Positions 16,527 through 24,888 of a stretch of 64,000 nucleotides of DNA are shown here, piece after piece. The stretch spans positions 2,542,001 through 2,606,000 of the forward strand of contig NZ_CP058334.1 in assembly GCF_013391085.1 (NCBI RefSeq). The letters run 5' to 3'. This DNA comes from Natronomonas halophila (GTDB lineage: Archaea > Halobacteriota > Halobacteria > Halobacteriales > Haloarculaceae). A program made the translations under genes and the position numbers. The notes under the pieces are model-generated. The model did not search any database. It worked only from the letters and a program-made list of their open reading frames with translations, and was not told the DNA's origin. Position 1 is the first letter of the stretch. Every line of letters begins with the position of its first letter.

Positions 16527-17192
16527 ATGAGTGGCGTCTCTCAAAATATGGCGCGTGTTACCAATCACTGGTGGGAACATCTCGAACAGTGGCGAGCGAC
16601 CGCGTTTCTGGTCGGTGGCCTGATATTCGTGGTGGATACGGCACTCTTGGTCGTTCATATGTATTCGGGGACGGAACCCGCAGCGTTTGGACAGGCCCTC
16701 GTCGGCACGAGTTGGACTGCTGCCTTCATCGGCTTGGTCGGCTTCTATCCCAGCCTCACCGACCGGAGTCGCCGGCTGGCCAAAGCCGGACTCGTCTTCG
16801 CTGCTATCGGTGGCATAACGATGGCTGCGATGGCCGTCACGATGTTCGGCTATGCGACGGACATCCTGAGCGGTACTCCCTCCAACGTCGCCCTGTACTT
16901 CCTCCCGGGAGTGTTCGTCGGCGTCGTCTTGGGATTCGGGTTGTTCGGCGTCGTTAGCCTTCGAACTGATCTCTATTCACGGAACCTCGGCCTGCTCTTC
17001 TTGCTGCTGCCGCTAACGTTTCTATTCAACCTTGGCAGCGGAATCGCGGGGTTCAATCCCCTAGCCAAAGTCCTCGGCGTCGTCGTGGTGTTGTCCCTGA
17101 CGATGCTCGCCATCGGCTACCTCCTCCGGACGGGGAGTGCCTTCGCTAGCCGCGGGGATGTGGAAGCATCGACCGACATGAGTGCGGGATAA
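16527..17192 (+). CDS. Six-helix membrane protein of unknown function
   Basis: A 221-residue protein (214 if it starts at 16548, MARVTNHWWEHLEQW). About six hydrophobic helices follow a short amphipathic N terminus. The codon use is less GC-extreme than in neighbouring genes. No conserved catalytic motif is seen. It resembles the loosely conserved haloarchaeal membrane proteins of the DUF998 style, but I cannot assign it. Monocistronic. Confidence 0.55.
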   Translation: MSGVSQNMARVTNHWWEHLEQWRATAFLVGGLIFVVDTALLVVHMYSGTEPAAFGQALVGTSWTAAFIGLVGFYPSLTDRSRRLAKAGLVFAAIGGITMAAMAVTMFGYATDILSGTPSNVALYFLPGVFVGVVLGFGLFGVVSLRTDLYSRNLGLLFLLLPLTFLFNLGSGIAGFNPLAKVLGVVVVLSLTMLAIGYLLRTGSAFASRGDVEASTDMSAG

Positions 17193-17287
17193 CGACGGTC
17201 GGACCCCTCTCTAACTCTTCAGACGTTCCCGTCGTTTCGACCCCGTCACGGGGTATCGGTCAAAAAAGCGGGTTTGCGAGTGGGGAG

Positions 17288-18601
17288 TTAGTTACCGACT
17301 TCGAGCGCGCGCTCGACGACGTCCTCGCTGTAGAGGTCCGCGAGGTCGTCGTGCTGGTCGGGACGGTTGTGGTAGACGTCCTTGAACAGCTTGATGGGCG
17401 TCATGAGGGCCTGATAGGTCGCCTCGTCCCACATGCGGTCCTGTGCGACGTCGACCTGCACGCCGTCGATTTCGACGGTTGCGGACTGGGTCATCGCGAT
17501 GGCGCCCTTGCCCGCTTCCTTGGCCGCTTCGAACTCCTCCATGGAGTCGACGATGTCGTCCATGCTCGGGACGTAATCGAGGAGGTCGAGCAGTTCCTCG
17601 ACGAGTTCGTCCTCGGTTTCGAAGAAGTACTCGTCGCCGGCGACTTCGAGTTCGTAGCCGCCGTCCTCTTCCTCGAGGTCGACGGTCTCGCCGGTGTAGA
17701 CCTGCACGCCGTCCTGGTCTTCGAGTTCGGCCGTGCGGCCGCCAGCGTCGAGGACCCAGTAGCCGGCCGCCGGCGGGAGCGGGCTCTTGTTGGCTTCGAC
17801 GACCTGGCCGGGCGTCAGCGACCAGATGCCGAGCATACCCATCGCGTTGTTGGCGGTGATGCGGTCGTGGTAGCCCTCGACGTCACGGATGTCGTCGTAG
17901 GGGCCGTCGACGGAGATGAGACCCGCCGCGCTCGCGGCGCGGGAGGTGTTGTGGCGGAGTTCCTTCCACTCGGGGAGGCCACCGGTCGGCGTGATGGCGC
18001 GCATGTCCTTCGTGTAGTCGACTTCGCCGTCGACGAGCAGGAAGAGGCGCTGGAGGTTGTTCGAGGCCTTGCCCATCTCGTCGCGGAGCTTCTCCATGGC
18101 GAGTTCGGCCGAGCCGGACTCAATGATGACGGACATGTTGAGGCTGCCTTCTTCGAGGCCGTGCTCGTTTTCGACGATGGTGATGAACTCGTCGGCTTTC
18201 TTCCAGTCGTCGATGTCGCCGACTTCGGGGATGACGAACCCGTCGATGTTCTCGACGGCGCCGTTCGCGGGGTCGGCGATTTCGAGCATGTGCTGGAAGC
18301 CCTTGTAGCGCGTCTCGGGGCTGTCGCGGTGCCAGACGACGCGGGGGTGGATTTCGCCGGGGAACTCGTCGCCGTCCTCGGCGACGACTTCGGCGATGTT
18401 CTCGGCGCCCTCGTCACGCATGTTCGGCGCGGTGGCGTCCTCGTTGTCCGGGACCCAGACGTCCGGGGCCTGCATGCCGCGGAGGCCGATGGCGCTACGG
18501 AGCTTCTTGGCGGAGTCGTCGACACCTTTCTCTGCGGTCGGTGTCGTGAAGAACGTCCGCACGAACTTCCGGCCGTGCGTTCGCTTGTCGAGTTCAGTCA
18601 T
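17288..18601 (-). CDS. aceB: Malate synthase, haloarchaeal type
   Basis: A 437-residue enzyme, much shorter than bacterial malate synthases A or G and characteristic of the haloarchaeal form (AceB/MSH). It condenses glyoxylate with acetyl-CoA to malate. Segments such as VWVPDNEDATAPNMRDEGAE, HPRVVWHRDSPETRYKGF and NMSVIIESGSAELAMEKLRD match the CitE-like TIM-barrel fold of this group. It lies 129 bases downstream of isocitrate lyase on the same strand but has its own TATA box, so both separate and joint transcription are possible. Confidence 0.93.
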   Translation of the reverse strand: MTELDKRTHGRKFVRTFFTTPTAEKGVDDSAKKLRSAIGLRGMQAPDVWVPDNEDATAPNMRDEGAENIAEVVAEDGDEFPGEIHPRVVWHRDSPETRYKGFQHMLEIADPANGAVENIDGFVIPEVGDIDDWKKADEFITIVENEHGLEEGSLNMSVIIESGSAELAMEKLRDEMGKASNNLQRLFLLVDGEVDYTKDMRAITPTGGLPEWKELRHNTSRAASAAGLISVDGPYDDIRDVEGYHDRITANNAMGMLGIWSLTPGQVVEANKSPLPPAAGYWVLDAGGRTAELEDQDGVQVYTGETVDLEEEDGGYELEVAGDEYFFETEDELVEELLDLLDYVPSMDDIVDSMEEFEAAKEAGKGAIAMTQSATVEIDGVQVDVAQDRMWDEATYQALMTPIKLFKDVYHNRPDQHDDLADLYSEDVVERALEVGN

Positions 18602-18628
18602 GAATCATCCGTACCGACAACTCCGCCG

Positions 18629-18637
18629 TTATTAAAG
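18629..18637 (-). promoter_or_regulatory. TATA box of the malate synthase gene
   Basis: On the reverse strand CTTTAATAA lies about 32 bases before the aceB ATG at 18601, so the transcript has no leader or only a few leading bases. The gap 18602-18730 otherwise contains an AT-rich stretch and no gene. Confidence 0.5.
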
Positions 18638-18730
18638 GTGGCCAAAACGGTCTCTATTGGCGGTAGAAGGGTTGAATACAGTAGTTACTGTTCGCGTAAA
18701 AAGAAATAAACCGGCGGTTCGGAATGCCGA

Positions 18731-19798
18731 TCAGTCGTCGTCGTTCGACGTCAGCGGGTCGGACTCTTCCTCGGTGAAGCCGGCGGACTTCTCCATCCGC
18801 TCCTTGGCTTCGGGGTCGAACTGCGCTTCGATGTCCTGGAAGCGCGAGACGAACGAGAGCTCGTGGTGGCTCTCGGTTTCGTGGCCGAGGTAGCGGTCCT
18901 CGAGGTCCCACTGGGCTTCCTCGTCGTTCTCCGCGATGTTGCTCATGTCCTCGTAGACGGCGTGTGCACCGGAGTGCAGGGCGTACAGCGTGATGAAGAT
19001 GTACTGGTAGCCCAGGTCGCCGAGTTCCTGGAACGTGAGCGGGTCCTCTTCCTCGGACCACGCGAAGGAACTGGAGTAGTTGAAGGCGAGGTCCAGGTCC
19101 GGGTGGGTCTCGTGGATGGTTTCGGCGTAGTTGACGGCGTCCTCGCGGGACGGGTCCGGCATCTCGGGCCAGACGAGGTCGACGCCGGCGTCGGCGTAGA
19201 TGCGACCTCGCTCGAGGTGCTCGTCCCAGTCGCCGTTGGCGGAGCCGTAGGCGTCCGTCCGGGCGATGATGATGGTGTCCTCGGACTGCTTGGCGTCGAC
19301 GGCGGCGGAGAAACGCGCTTCGGCGTCCTCACGCGAGACGATCTTCTTGCCGGCGATGTGGCCACAGCGCTTCGGGGTCGTCTGGTCCTCGATGTGGACC
19401 GCAGCGACGCCAGCCTTCTCGTATTCGCGGACGGCGCGGCGGACGTTGTGGATGCCACCGTAGCCGGTGTCGGCGTCGGCGACGACCGGGAGGTTCGTCG
19501 CTTCGACGATGCGCTTTGCGTTCTCGACCATCTCGGTCATCGTGACCATCTCGAGGTCCGGGAAGCCGAACTGGCCCAGGACCGTCGAGTAGCCCGACAT
19601 GTACGCGGCGTCCAGACCGGCCATCTCGGCCAGTCGGGCGTCAAGCGCGTGGTAGAGACCGGGCGCGAAGGTGAAGTCCTGCTTCTCGAACTTCTCGCGA
19701 AGCTCGCGAGCGGCGGGGTTGTCAACGTCTCGAGTAATCGATTCCGTGTTCTGGACGCGGCTTGCGACCTCGTCCACTCCGTCGTTGTCGTGTGCCAT
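18731..19798 (-). CDS. aceA: Isocitrate lyase
   Basis: A 355-residue enzyme of the isocitrate lyase/PEP mutase family. It splits isocitrate into glyoxylate and succinate, the first step of the glyoxylate shunt. The catalytic KRCGH is at residues 143-147, preceded by the metal-site stretch [11 protein letters not shown] (105-115) and [10 protein letters not shown]. The length matches archaeal rather than bacterial enzymes. Placement beside malate synthase makes isocitrate lyase far more likely than methylisocitrate lyase. The start at 19798 is chosen because [10 protein letters not shown] is followed by acidic sequence; the frame is open 72 bases further up. Confidence 0.93.
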   Translation of the reverse strand: MAHDNDGVDEVASRVQNTESITRDVDNPAARELREKFEKQDFTFAPGLYHALDARLAEMAGLDAAYMSGYSTVLGQFGFPDLEMVTMTEMVENAKRIVEATNLPVVADADTGYGGIHNVRRAVREYEKAGVAAVHIEDQTTPKRCGHIAGKKIVSREDAEARFSAAVDAKQSEDTIIIARTDAYGSANGDWDEHLERGRIYADAGVDLVWPEMPDPSREDAVNYAETIHETHPDLDLAFNYSSSFAWSEEEDPLTFQELGDLGYQYIFITLYALHSGAHAVYEDMSNIAENDEEAQWDLEDRYLGHETESHHELSFVSRFQDIEAQFDPEAKERMEKSAGFTEEESDPLTSNDDD

Positions 19799-19820
19799 GG
19801 TTATGTAGGTAGTTACCGTC

Positions 19821-19842
19821 CTCGAACGATAGCACGTTCGAG
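19821..19842 (-). promoter_or_regulatory. Perfect 8-base inverted repeat in the aceA leader
   Basis: CTCGAACG and CGTTCGAG are separated by six bases, 23-44 bases before the aceA start. It is either an operator or a leader hairpin. The gap 19799-20150 otherwise has an AT-rich stretch at 19975-19992 (a TATA-like TTATAA on the reverse strand) and CCTTAAGG at 20019-20026, likely core promoter sequences for aceA and for the divergent HTH gene. No gene is present in the gap. Confidence 0.45.
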
Positions 19843-20150
19843 ACACCGGATTTCGTTCCTGAGTGCACACAGCCCGGTCGCATCAACGCCAGCGTCGTCA
19901 TATCGAGTACGGCGACACCGAGGCTGCGGGTCACTCATCGTAGGCACCTGAATAGAGCGAGGACTGGTACAAAACCCTTATGAATTATAATGTTAATACT
20001 CGTTAGACTGTTTTGACTCCTTAAGGGATTGGGAATATCTAGCAGGAATGTGTGGCGGTGTCGTGGGGGGACATTCTCCCCGCGTGCGCGTAAGAAGACC
20101 CGAAGAAGACCGGGGCAACACGTATGGGAACCCCTACCGGAGTGGGTGCC

Positions 20151-20798
20151 ATGCGATATGCGACCGTCGTCATCGACCCCTCGGGCGGCGACTTCCAGCC
20201 GACCGACCGGGCGCTCGCCGACGAACCGACGGTCTCCCGAGAATCGGTCCAGCAGGTCAACCTGTTGCGCGACGGGACCGCCGTCTCGCTGTACGCCGTC
20301 CGCGGCGACCTCGGCCGTGCCAGAACTATCCTCGCCGAACAGGAGGCCGTCATCGACTACGACGTCTCCGGCGACCGGGAGGGGCTGGCCTACGTCCACT
20401 TCCGCCCGACGGGGACCGTCGAGCGGTTGCTCGCGCTCGTTCAGGACAACGAAATCGTCCTCCAGACGCCCATCGACTGCGTCGACGGCGGCGGCTTCCG
20501 CGTGACGCTGGTCGGCGACGACGAAACCATCGGCAACGTCGTCGATGCGATTCCGGACCCCCTGTCGGTCTCGCTGGAAGGCATCGGCGAGTACCATCCG
20601 GACTCCGAGCAACTCTTCTCCGTGCTTACCGCTCGCCAGCAGGAAATCCTCGATGCCGCCGTCGAGATGGGCTACTACGAGGTCCCGCGGGAGGCGACAC
20701 ACGACGACATCGCCGCCGAAGTCGGCGTCTCCGCCGGTACGGTCGGCGAACACCTCCGGAAGGTGGAGGGCAAAATCCTCTCGTCGCTCGTCGGGTAG
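20151..20798 (+). CDS. Bacterio-opsin-activator-type HTH transcriptional regulator
   Basis: A 215-residue regulator. The C-terminal 60 residues (LFSVLTARQQEILDAAVEMG, EATHDDIAAEVGVSAGTVGE, HLRKVEGKIL) form the HTH_10 domain typical of haloarchaeal Bat-like proteins. The N-terminal 150 residues are a sensor-like alpha/beta region without cofactor motifs. Divergent from isocitrate lyase across a 352-base gap, so it might control the glyoxylate shunt; this is inference from position only. Start taken at MRYATVVIDPSGG; an in-frame ATG lies 27 bases upstream. Confidence 0.85.
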   Translation: MRYATVVIDPSGGDFQPTDRALADEPTVSRESVQQVNLLRDGTAVSLYAVRGDLGRARTILAEQEAVIDYDVSGDREGLAYVHFRPTGTVERLLALVQDNEIVLQTPIDCVDGGGFRVTLVGDDETIGNVVDAIPDPLSVSLEGIGEYHPDSEQLFSVLTARQQEILDAAVEMGYYEVPREATHDDIAAEVGVSAGTVGEHLRKVEGKILSSLVG

Positions 20799-20828
20799 GC
20801 AACTCGAAAAATCGACTTTCGTGCTCGC

Positions 20829-22919
20829 TTACAGGAAGCCGAACACGAGCACGGTGAGGAGTACGAGCGCGATACTGTATTTGAGGCCGCTGAAGACGCT
20901 GTTGGCGGTCAGTTTTCCGGAGATGACGCCGGTACCGACCGCCTGAATGAGCGCCGAGTGGAAGAACAGCGCTCGATAGATGCCGACGCTATCGCCGCTG
21001 ATGGTAATCAGCCCCGCCTCGGCGAGTTGGTCTGTGTCGCCGACCTGTTCGACGATGGTGCCGAGGAAGGAGTAATCGAGGATGACGATAACCGCCACGT
21101 ACACGAGGAATCCGAGGATGACGACGGTCGTGTAGGCCTGCAGTTCCTGGTTGCGGTTACGTTCGAGTCGGTATCGCTGGCGGGTGTCCTCCGCGGTAAT
21201 CGAGAGGATCTTGTGCAGGTCGCCGGTCGACCGCGTCCCTTCGGCGAGAATCTTGCAGGTCCGGGTCAACTGCGGCACCTGCAGGCGCCCGGCCAGCGAC
21301 AGCAACGCCTGCCTGACGTCGGCGTTCCACTCGATATCGTTGCGGACCTTGAGGAGTTCCCCGGCCAGCGTCCCCGTGAGGTTTCGCGAGACGAGGTCGA
21401 GGCCCTCGCTGAGGGACAGCCCCATCTGGTTGGCGCTGGCGAGGATATCGAGCGTGTCGGGAAGCCGCTTTGCGACGTGGCGCTTGCGGTATTCGGTGAG
21501 TTCGTGGAATACCGCAAGCGGGAGCGCGATGATAACGAAGGGAACGACCGCGAGTGCGACGCCGACCTCGTAGGACCGCTCCAGGAAGTCAGTCGGCGCA
21601 ACGGCCATGTTCGTGGCGAAATAGGCACCCACCGCAGCGGCGACGGGCACCGTAAATAGCAGTGTGTAAAGCGGCTGTCGGCGGAACACCCCGACCGGGT
21701 CCGTAAGCAGCGACCGCAATCGCTCCCGAAGGCGGATTCGCCGGAAGGCCTGAAAGCCGGGGTACTTCCGGACGGAGGATTCCGGCCAGGCCGTGTGCTG
21801 GCCGCGGTCCGGGTGAATCTCGTGTGCCGGTTGCTTGAACGGCTCGGAGAGCGTCGAGATGAGGACGACGAACCCGATCATCGCCAGCGGCAGGATGACG
21901 TAGACGATGAGGAAGAGCATCGACAGCGTCTCCTGCCCGAGGAAGCTCATCATCAGCAGCGTCACGACGAAGAAGAGCGGTGCCGCGACGAACCCGACGA
22001 TGAACACCTCGCTCAGGAGTTCGAGCGTCTGGAGGAACTTGTCCTGTTCCCTGACCGCCCGGTCGCGATGTTTGTTGGCTTCCTCCCGAAGGAACTCGGT
22101 GACGTCGCCCCCCGAGTCGAGCATGGTCAGCATATCGTCGAGGAACTGCTCCATGCTGTCCGACGGCGTGCGGTTTCGGGCGTTCCGCAGCGCGGTAAAC
22201 AGGTCCGAACCGAACATGTCGACGTCCTTGACGACCGTCTCGAACTCGTGGGCGACCTCGCCGTAGGTCCCCTCGGTTTCGGCCGTCCGCCGGAGCACCG
22301 TCACGAAGTCCATCCCGCCGAAGGAGAGGGCGTACATGTAGACGATCGTGTGCGGCAGGGTCACGTTGATGTTCCGCCGCCGCACGTCGACGATGTAACT
22401 CGGGTAGTAATATCGGGTAAACCAGGTAATCGCGCCGAAAACGCCCGCGAGGGCGGCGACCAGAACGCCGGTCCCGATGACCTCCTTGTTGGCCGAAACG
22501 AAGAGCACGACGTCGCCGAACGGCCCGTTGACCGATGGCGCCCACGGTGCCGACAGTCCCGTGAAGACGCCGGACTGTGCGAAAAGCCACGAGACGAGCA
22601 GGCCGATGAGGCCGCCGAGGACGGCGGAAGCAAGCGACAACCACAGCGTGCGCGTGAGATAGACGTCGAAGGTCTTGCCCAGATGCGCCTGATTGAGGTG
22701 CCGCTGGAGTTCCGTGTGTTTCTCCTCGCGGGATTTGAAGTAGGTCCGCACGTAGCCGAACTCCTCGCGCAGGAGGTCCTCACGGATACCCGAGATGCGT
22801 TCGCTGTCCGGGACGTACTGTTCGGCCTCGTACTCCGGGACCGGAATGCGGTCGTCCGTCTCCGGGTCGGCCTCGAAGTCGATGGGCGTCGAATCCGGGG
22901 TCTGTGGCTCGTCGCTCAT
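20829..22919 (-). CDS. pilC: Type IV pilus membrane platform protein (PilC/TadC/ArlJ family)
   Basis: A 696-residue integral membrane protein. It contains two GspF/TadC-type halves, each with a helical cytoplasmic part and membrane helices (for example around 95-190, 310-350, 420-470 and 630-696). It anchors the assembly ATPase and extrudes pilins. The start overlaps the stop of the ATPase gene by one base (TAATG), which indicates coupled expression. The preserved arrangement of ATPase, platform and a divergent pilin marks a complete minimal pilus locus; no peptidase gene is present in the window. Confidence 0.88.
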   Translation of the reverse strand: MSDEPQTPDSTPIDFEADPETDDRIPVPEYEAEQYVPDSERISGIREDLLREEFGYVRTYFKSREEKHTELQRHLNQAHLGKTFDVYLTRTLWLSLASAVLGGLIGLLVSWLFAQSGVFTGLSAPWAPSVNGPFGDVVLFVSANKEVIGTGVLVAALAGVFGAITWFTRYYYPSYIVDVRRRNINVTLPHTIVYMYALSFGGMDFVTVLRRTAETEGTYGEVAHEFETVVKDVDMFGSDLFTALRNARNRTPSDSMEQFLDDMLTMLDSGGDVTEFLREEANKHRDRAVREQDKFLQTLELLSEVFIVGFVAAPLFFVVTLLMMSFLGQETLSMLFLIVYVILPLAMIGFVVLISTLSEPFKQPAHEIHPDRGQHTAWPESSVRKYPGFQAFRRIRLRERLRSLLTDPVGVFRRQPLYTLLFTVPVAAAVGAYFATNMAVAPTDFLERSYEVGVALAVVPFVIIALPLAVFHELTEYRKRHVAKRLPDTLDILASANQMGLSLSEGLDLVSRNLTGTLAGELLKVRNDIEWNADVRQALLSLAGRLQVPQLTRTCKILAEGTRSTGDLHKILSITAEDTRQRYRLERNRNQELQAYTTVVILGFLVYVAVIVILDYSFLGTIVEQVGDTDQLAEAGLITISGDSVGIYRALFFHSALIQAVGTGVISGKLTANSVFSGLKYSIALVLLTVLVFGFL

Positions 22920-24784
22920 TACTTCGTGAGGTCGGCCGGGTCGAGTTGGTCACCGTCGATGCGGTCCATCACCGTCTCCCGGTCGGTCATAAACCGGTGG
23001 ATGACGCGGGCGACGTCCTCGTACCAGGTGATGTCGTTGTCGACCATGTACTGGAGGACCTTCCGGCGGTCCTCGTACTCCTGATTGATTTCGGCGGTCG
23101 ACCACCCGCGGTCGGCCGCGATGTCGTCGAAGACCGACGAATCGAACTTGGTGTTGAACGCGTCCCGGTCGGCGTCCCAGTCGAAGACGCGATTGATGTG
23201 GACGTCGTCGCCCTCGCCGGCCGAGACCAGTTCCGTAATCTGGTCGTTTCGGCGGACCCGCTCGCCTTCGACCATCACCTGTCGCTGGATGGAGATGATA
23301 TCCAGTTCCTTCAGCATTTGTAGCGGGACGGACAGTGGCTCGTTTTCGAGCCGGTTGATGACGCCGTTTACCGACTCGGCGTGGACCGTCGTGTAGGCGC
23401 TGTGGCCGGTTGCCATCGCCTGGAAGAACGTCAGCGCGACGTCCGATTCGGTCCGAATCTCGCCGACGAGGATATACTCCGGCCGCTGTCGGAGCGCTGT
23501 CTGCAGTTGCTGGTACATCGTCACCTGCCCTCGACCGGACCCGGTAACAGAGTCCCGGGTCAGGCTCTGAACCCAGTTTTCGTGGGGCAGCGATATCTCC
23601 GGCGTGTCCTCGATGGTGACGATTTTGGATTTCTTGGGGATGAAAAACGACACCGCGTTGAGGCTGGTCGTCTTCCCCGACCCCGTCCCGCCGGCGAACA
23701 GCAGCGAGCGGTTGTTCTCGATGGCCAGCCAGAGGTAGGCCATCTGCTCGACGGAGAACGTGTCCCAGTTGATGAGGTCGATGGGCGTGTCCGGGACCGA
23801 CGTGAACTGCCGAATCGTGAAGTTCGGTCCCCGCGTCGAGATGTCGCCGCCGAAACTCAACTGGACGCGCGAGCCGTTCGGCAGCGACGCGTCCACGAGC
23901 GGGTTCGACACCGAGATGTGCTTGCCGGACCGCTGTGCGAGCCGGGTCACGAAGGAGATGAGGTCCTCCTTGCCGAAGGTGACGTTCGTGTCCAGGTCGC
24001 GGTAGCTGTCGTGGTAGACGAACACCGGGAGGTCCACCCCGTCACAGGAGATGTCCTCGACGGCATCGTCGCGGATTATCGGGTCGACCCGGTCGTAATT
24101 GAGGAAATCACGACGCAGGTAGTACAGTATCTTGTACAGCGACGTCTCCGGAAGCGCCGCGGTGTGTTTCTCGACGAGGTCGCTGGCCTCCTGGGAGAAC
24201 CGCTCTGCTTTCGGCATCTCGCCGTTCGTCTCCTGATACATCAGGCTGTTCCGAAGGACCTTGGTCAACTCCTCGAGGACGTACTCCTCGAAGTCGCTGA
24301 GCCACGGTTCAGTGACGTGATACCGCAGTTCGTTTTCGGTGGTATCACGGAGAATCGAGACGTACGCGTACGGTTCGTTCGTCCACTTGCGCTCTATTTC
24401 CTCGTGCTCGATGAGATAGCTGAAATCGAAAAAGCGCGACTGCAGGTGTGCCAGCGGCGGCCGGGTATCGAACACCAGGTTCTCCGCCTCCGCGAACGAC
24501 GTCGTGACGTCGTCGAGCACCGCCGTCACGGTGGGATGGTCGCGGAGCTGCTCTTCGATATCGGGCTCGAACAGTTCCGACTCGTCGTATTCCCGGTCGG
24601 TTCCGTCCCCGATGAGCCCGTTGGTCCACTCGAAAAGCGTCCGCTGAATGGACGAGATGGTCTCCTCGAACGTATTTACGGCCCCGTTGCCAGCGACGGC
24701 ATCGGTTTCGAGGTCACGGTCCGTCGACTCCTCATCTACATCCCCGGATGTAACCCCGGGCTTGTCCTTGCTAACCCCACCCAT
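22919..24784 (-). CDS. pilB: Type IV pilus assembly ATPase (PilB/TadA family)
   Basis: A 621-residue secretion ATPase. Walker A GGTGSGKT is at about 365-372; VTIEDTPEISLPHENW (Asp box), RQRPEYILVGEIRTESDVAL (Walker B) and ATGHSAYTTVHAES (His box) follow in the family order. The N-terminal 100 residues are acidic and unstructured. I place the start at 24784 because a TATA box lies 31 bases upstream (24811-24820); an in-frame ATG at 24871 would lie upstream of that box. It powers pilin polymerisation at the membrane. Confidence 0.9.
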   Translation of the reverse strand: MGGVSKDKPGVTSGDVDEESTDRDLETDAVAGNGAVNTFEETISSIQRTLFEWTNGLIGDGTDREYDESELFEPDIEEQLRDHPTVTAVLDDVTTSFAEAENLVFDTRPPLAHLQSRFFDFSYLIEHEEIERKWTNEPYAYVSILRDTTENELRYHVTEPWLSDFEEYVLEELTKVLRNSLMYQETNGEMPKAERFSQEASDLVEKHTAALPETSLYKILYYLRRDFLNYDRVDPIIRDDAVEDISCDGVDLPVFVYHDSYRDLDTNVTFGKEDLISFVTRLAQRSGKHISVSNPLVDASLPNGSRVQLSFGGDISTRGPNFTIRQFTSVPDTPIDLINWDTFSVEQMAYLWLAIENNRSLLFAGGTGSGKTTSLNAVSFFIPKKSKIVTIEDTPEISLPHENWVQSLTRDSVTGSGRGQVTMYQQLQTALRQRPEYILVGEIRTESDVALTFFQAMATGHSAYTTVHAESVNGVINRLENEPLSVPLQMLKELDIISIQRQVMVEGERVRRNDQITELVSAGEGDDVHINRVFDWDADRDAFNTKFDSSVFDDIAADRGWSTAEINQEYEDRRKVLQYMVDNDITWYEDVARVIHRFMTDRETVMDRIDGDQLDPADLTK

Positions 24785-24810
24785 AAGGGGTCGGTTACTT
24801 TTGAACTCAC

Positions 24811-24820
24811 CTAAGTATTT
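24811..24820 (-). promoter_or_regulatory. TATA box of the pilB-pilC unit
   Basis: AAATACTTAG on the reverse strand, about 31 bases before the pilB ATG at 24784. Supports a leaderless transcript and fixes the start codon. Confidence 0.5.
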
Positions 24821-24856
24821 GGGAGGATTATCAGGCTCGCTAGATTGTCCCAAACA

Positions 24857-24864
24857 CTTTAATT
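24857..24864 (+). promoter_or_regulatory. TATA box of the pilin gene
   Basis: CTTTAATT centred about 28 bases before the pilin ATG at 24889. The two opposing core promoters are only about 40 bases apart, so pilus ATPase and pilin transcription could be coordinated or mutually exclusive. Confidence 0.5.
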
Positions 24865-24888
24865 GATTCAATAATCAACTATTCAACT

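Noticed and set aside
18731-19798. Methylisocitrate lyase
   Set aside because: Sequence alone does not exclude it, but adjacency to malate synthase and the glyoxylate-shunt pairing favour isocitrate lyase.
17351-19951. Long + strand frames across malate synthase and isocitrate lyase
   Set aside because: They are mirror frames of two unambiguous metabolic genes; their translations are rich in Val, Asp and Gly without motifs.
22919-24871. Upstream start of the pilus ATPase at 24871
   Set aside because: That ATG lies upstream of the TATA box whose spacing fits the ATG at 24784, so it would not be in the transcript.
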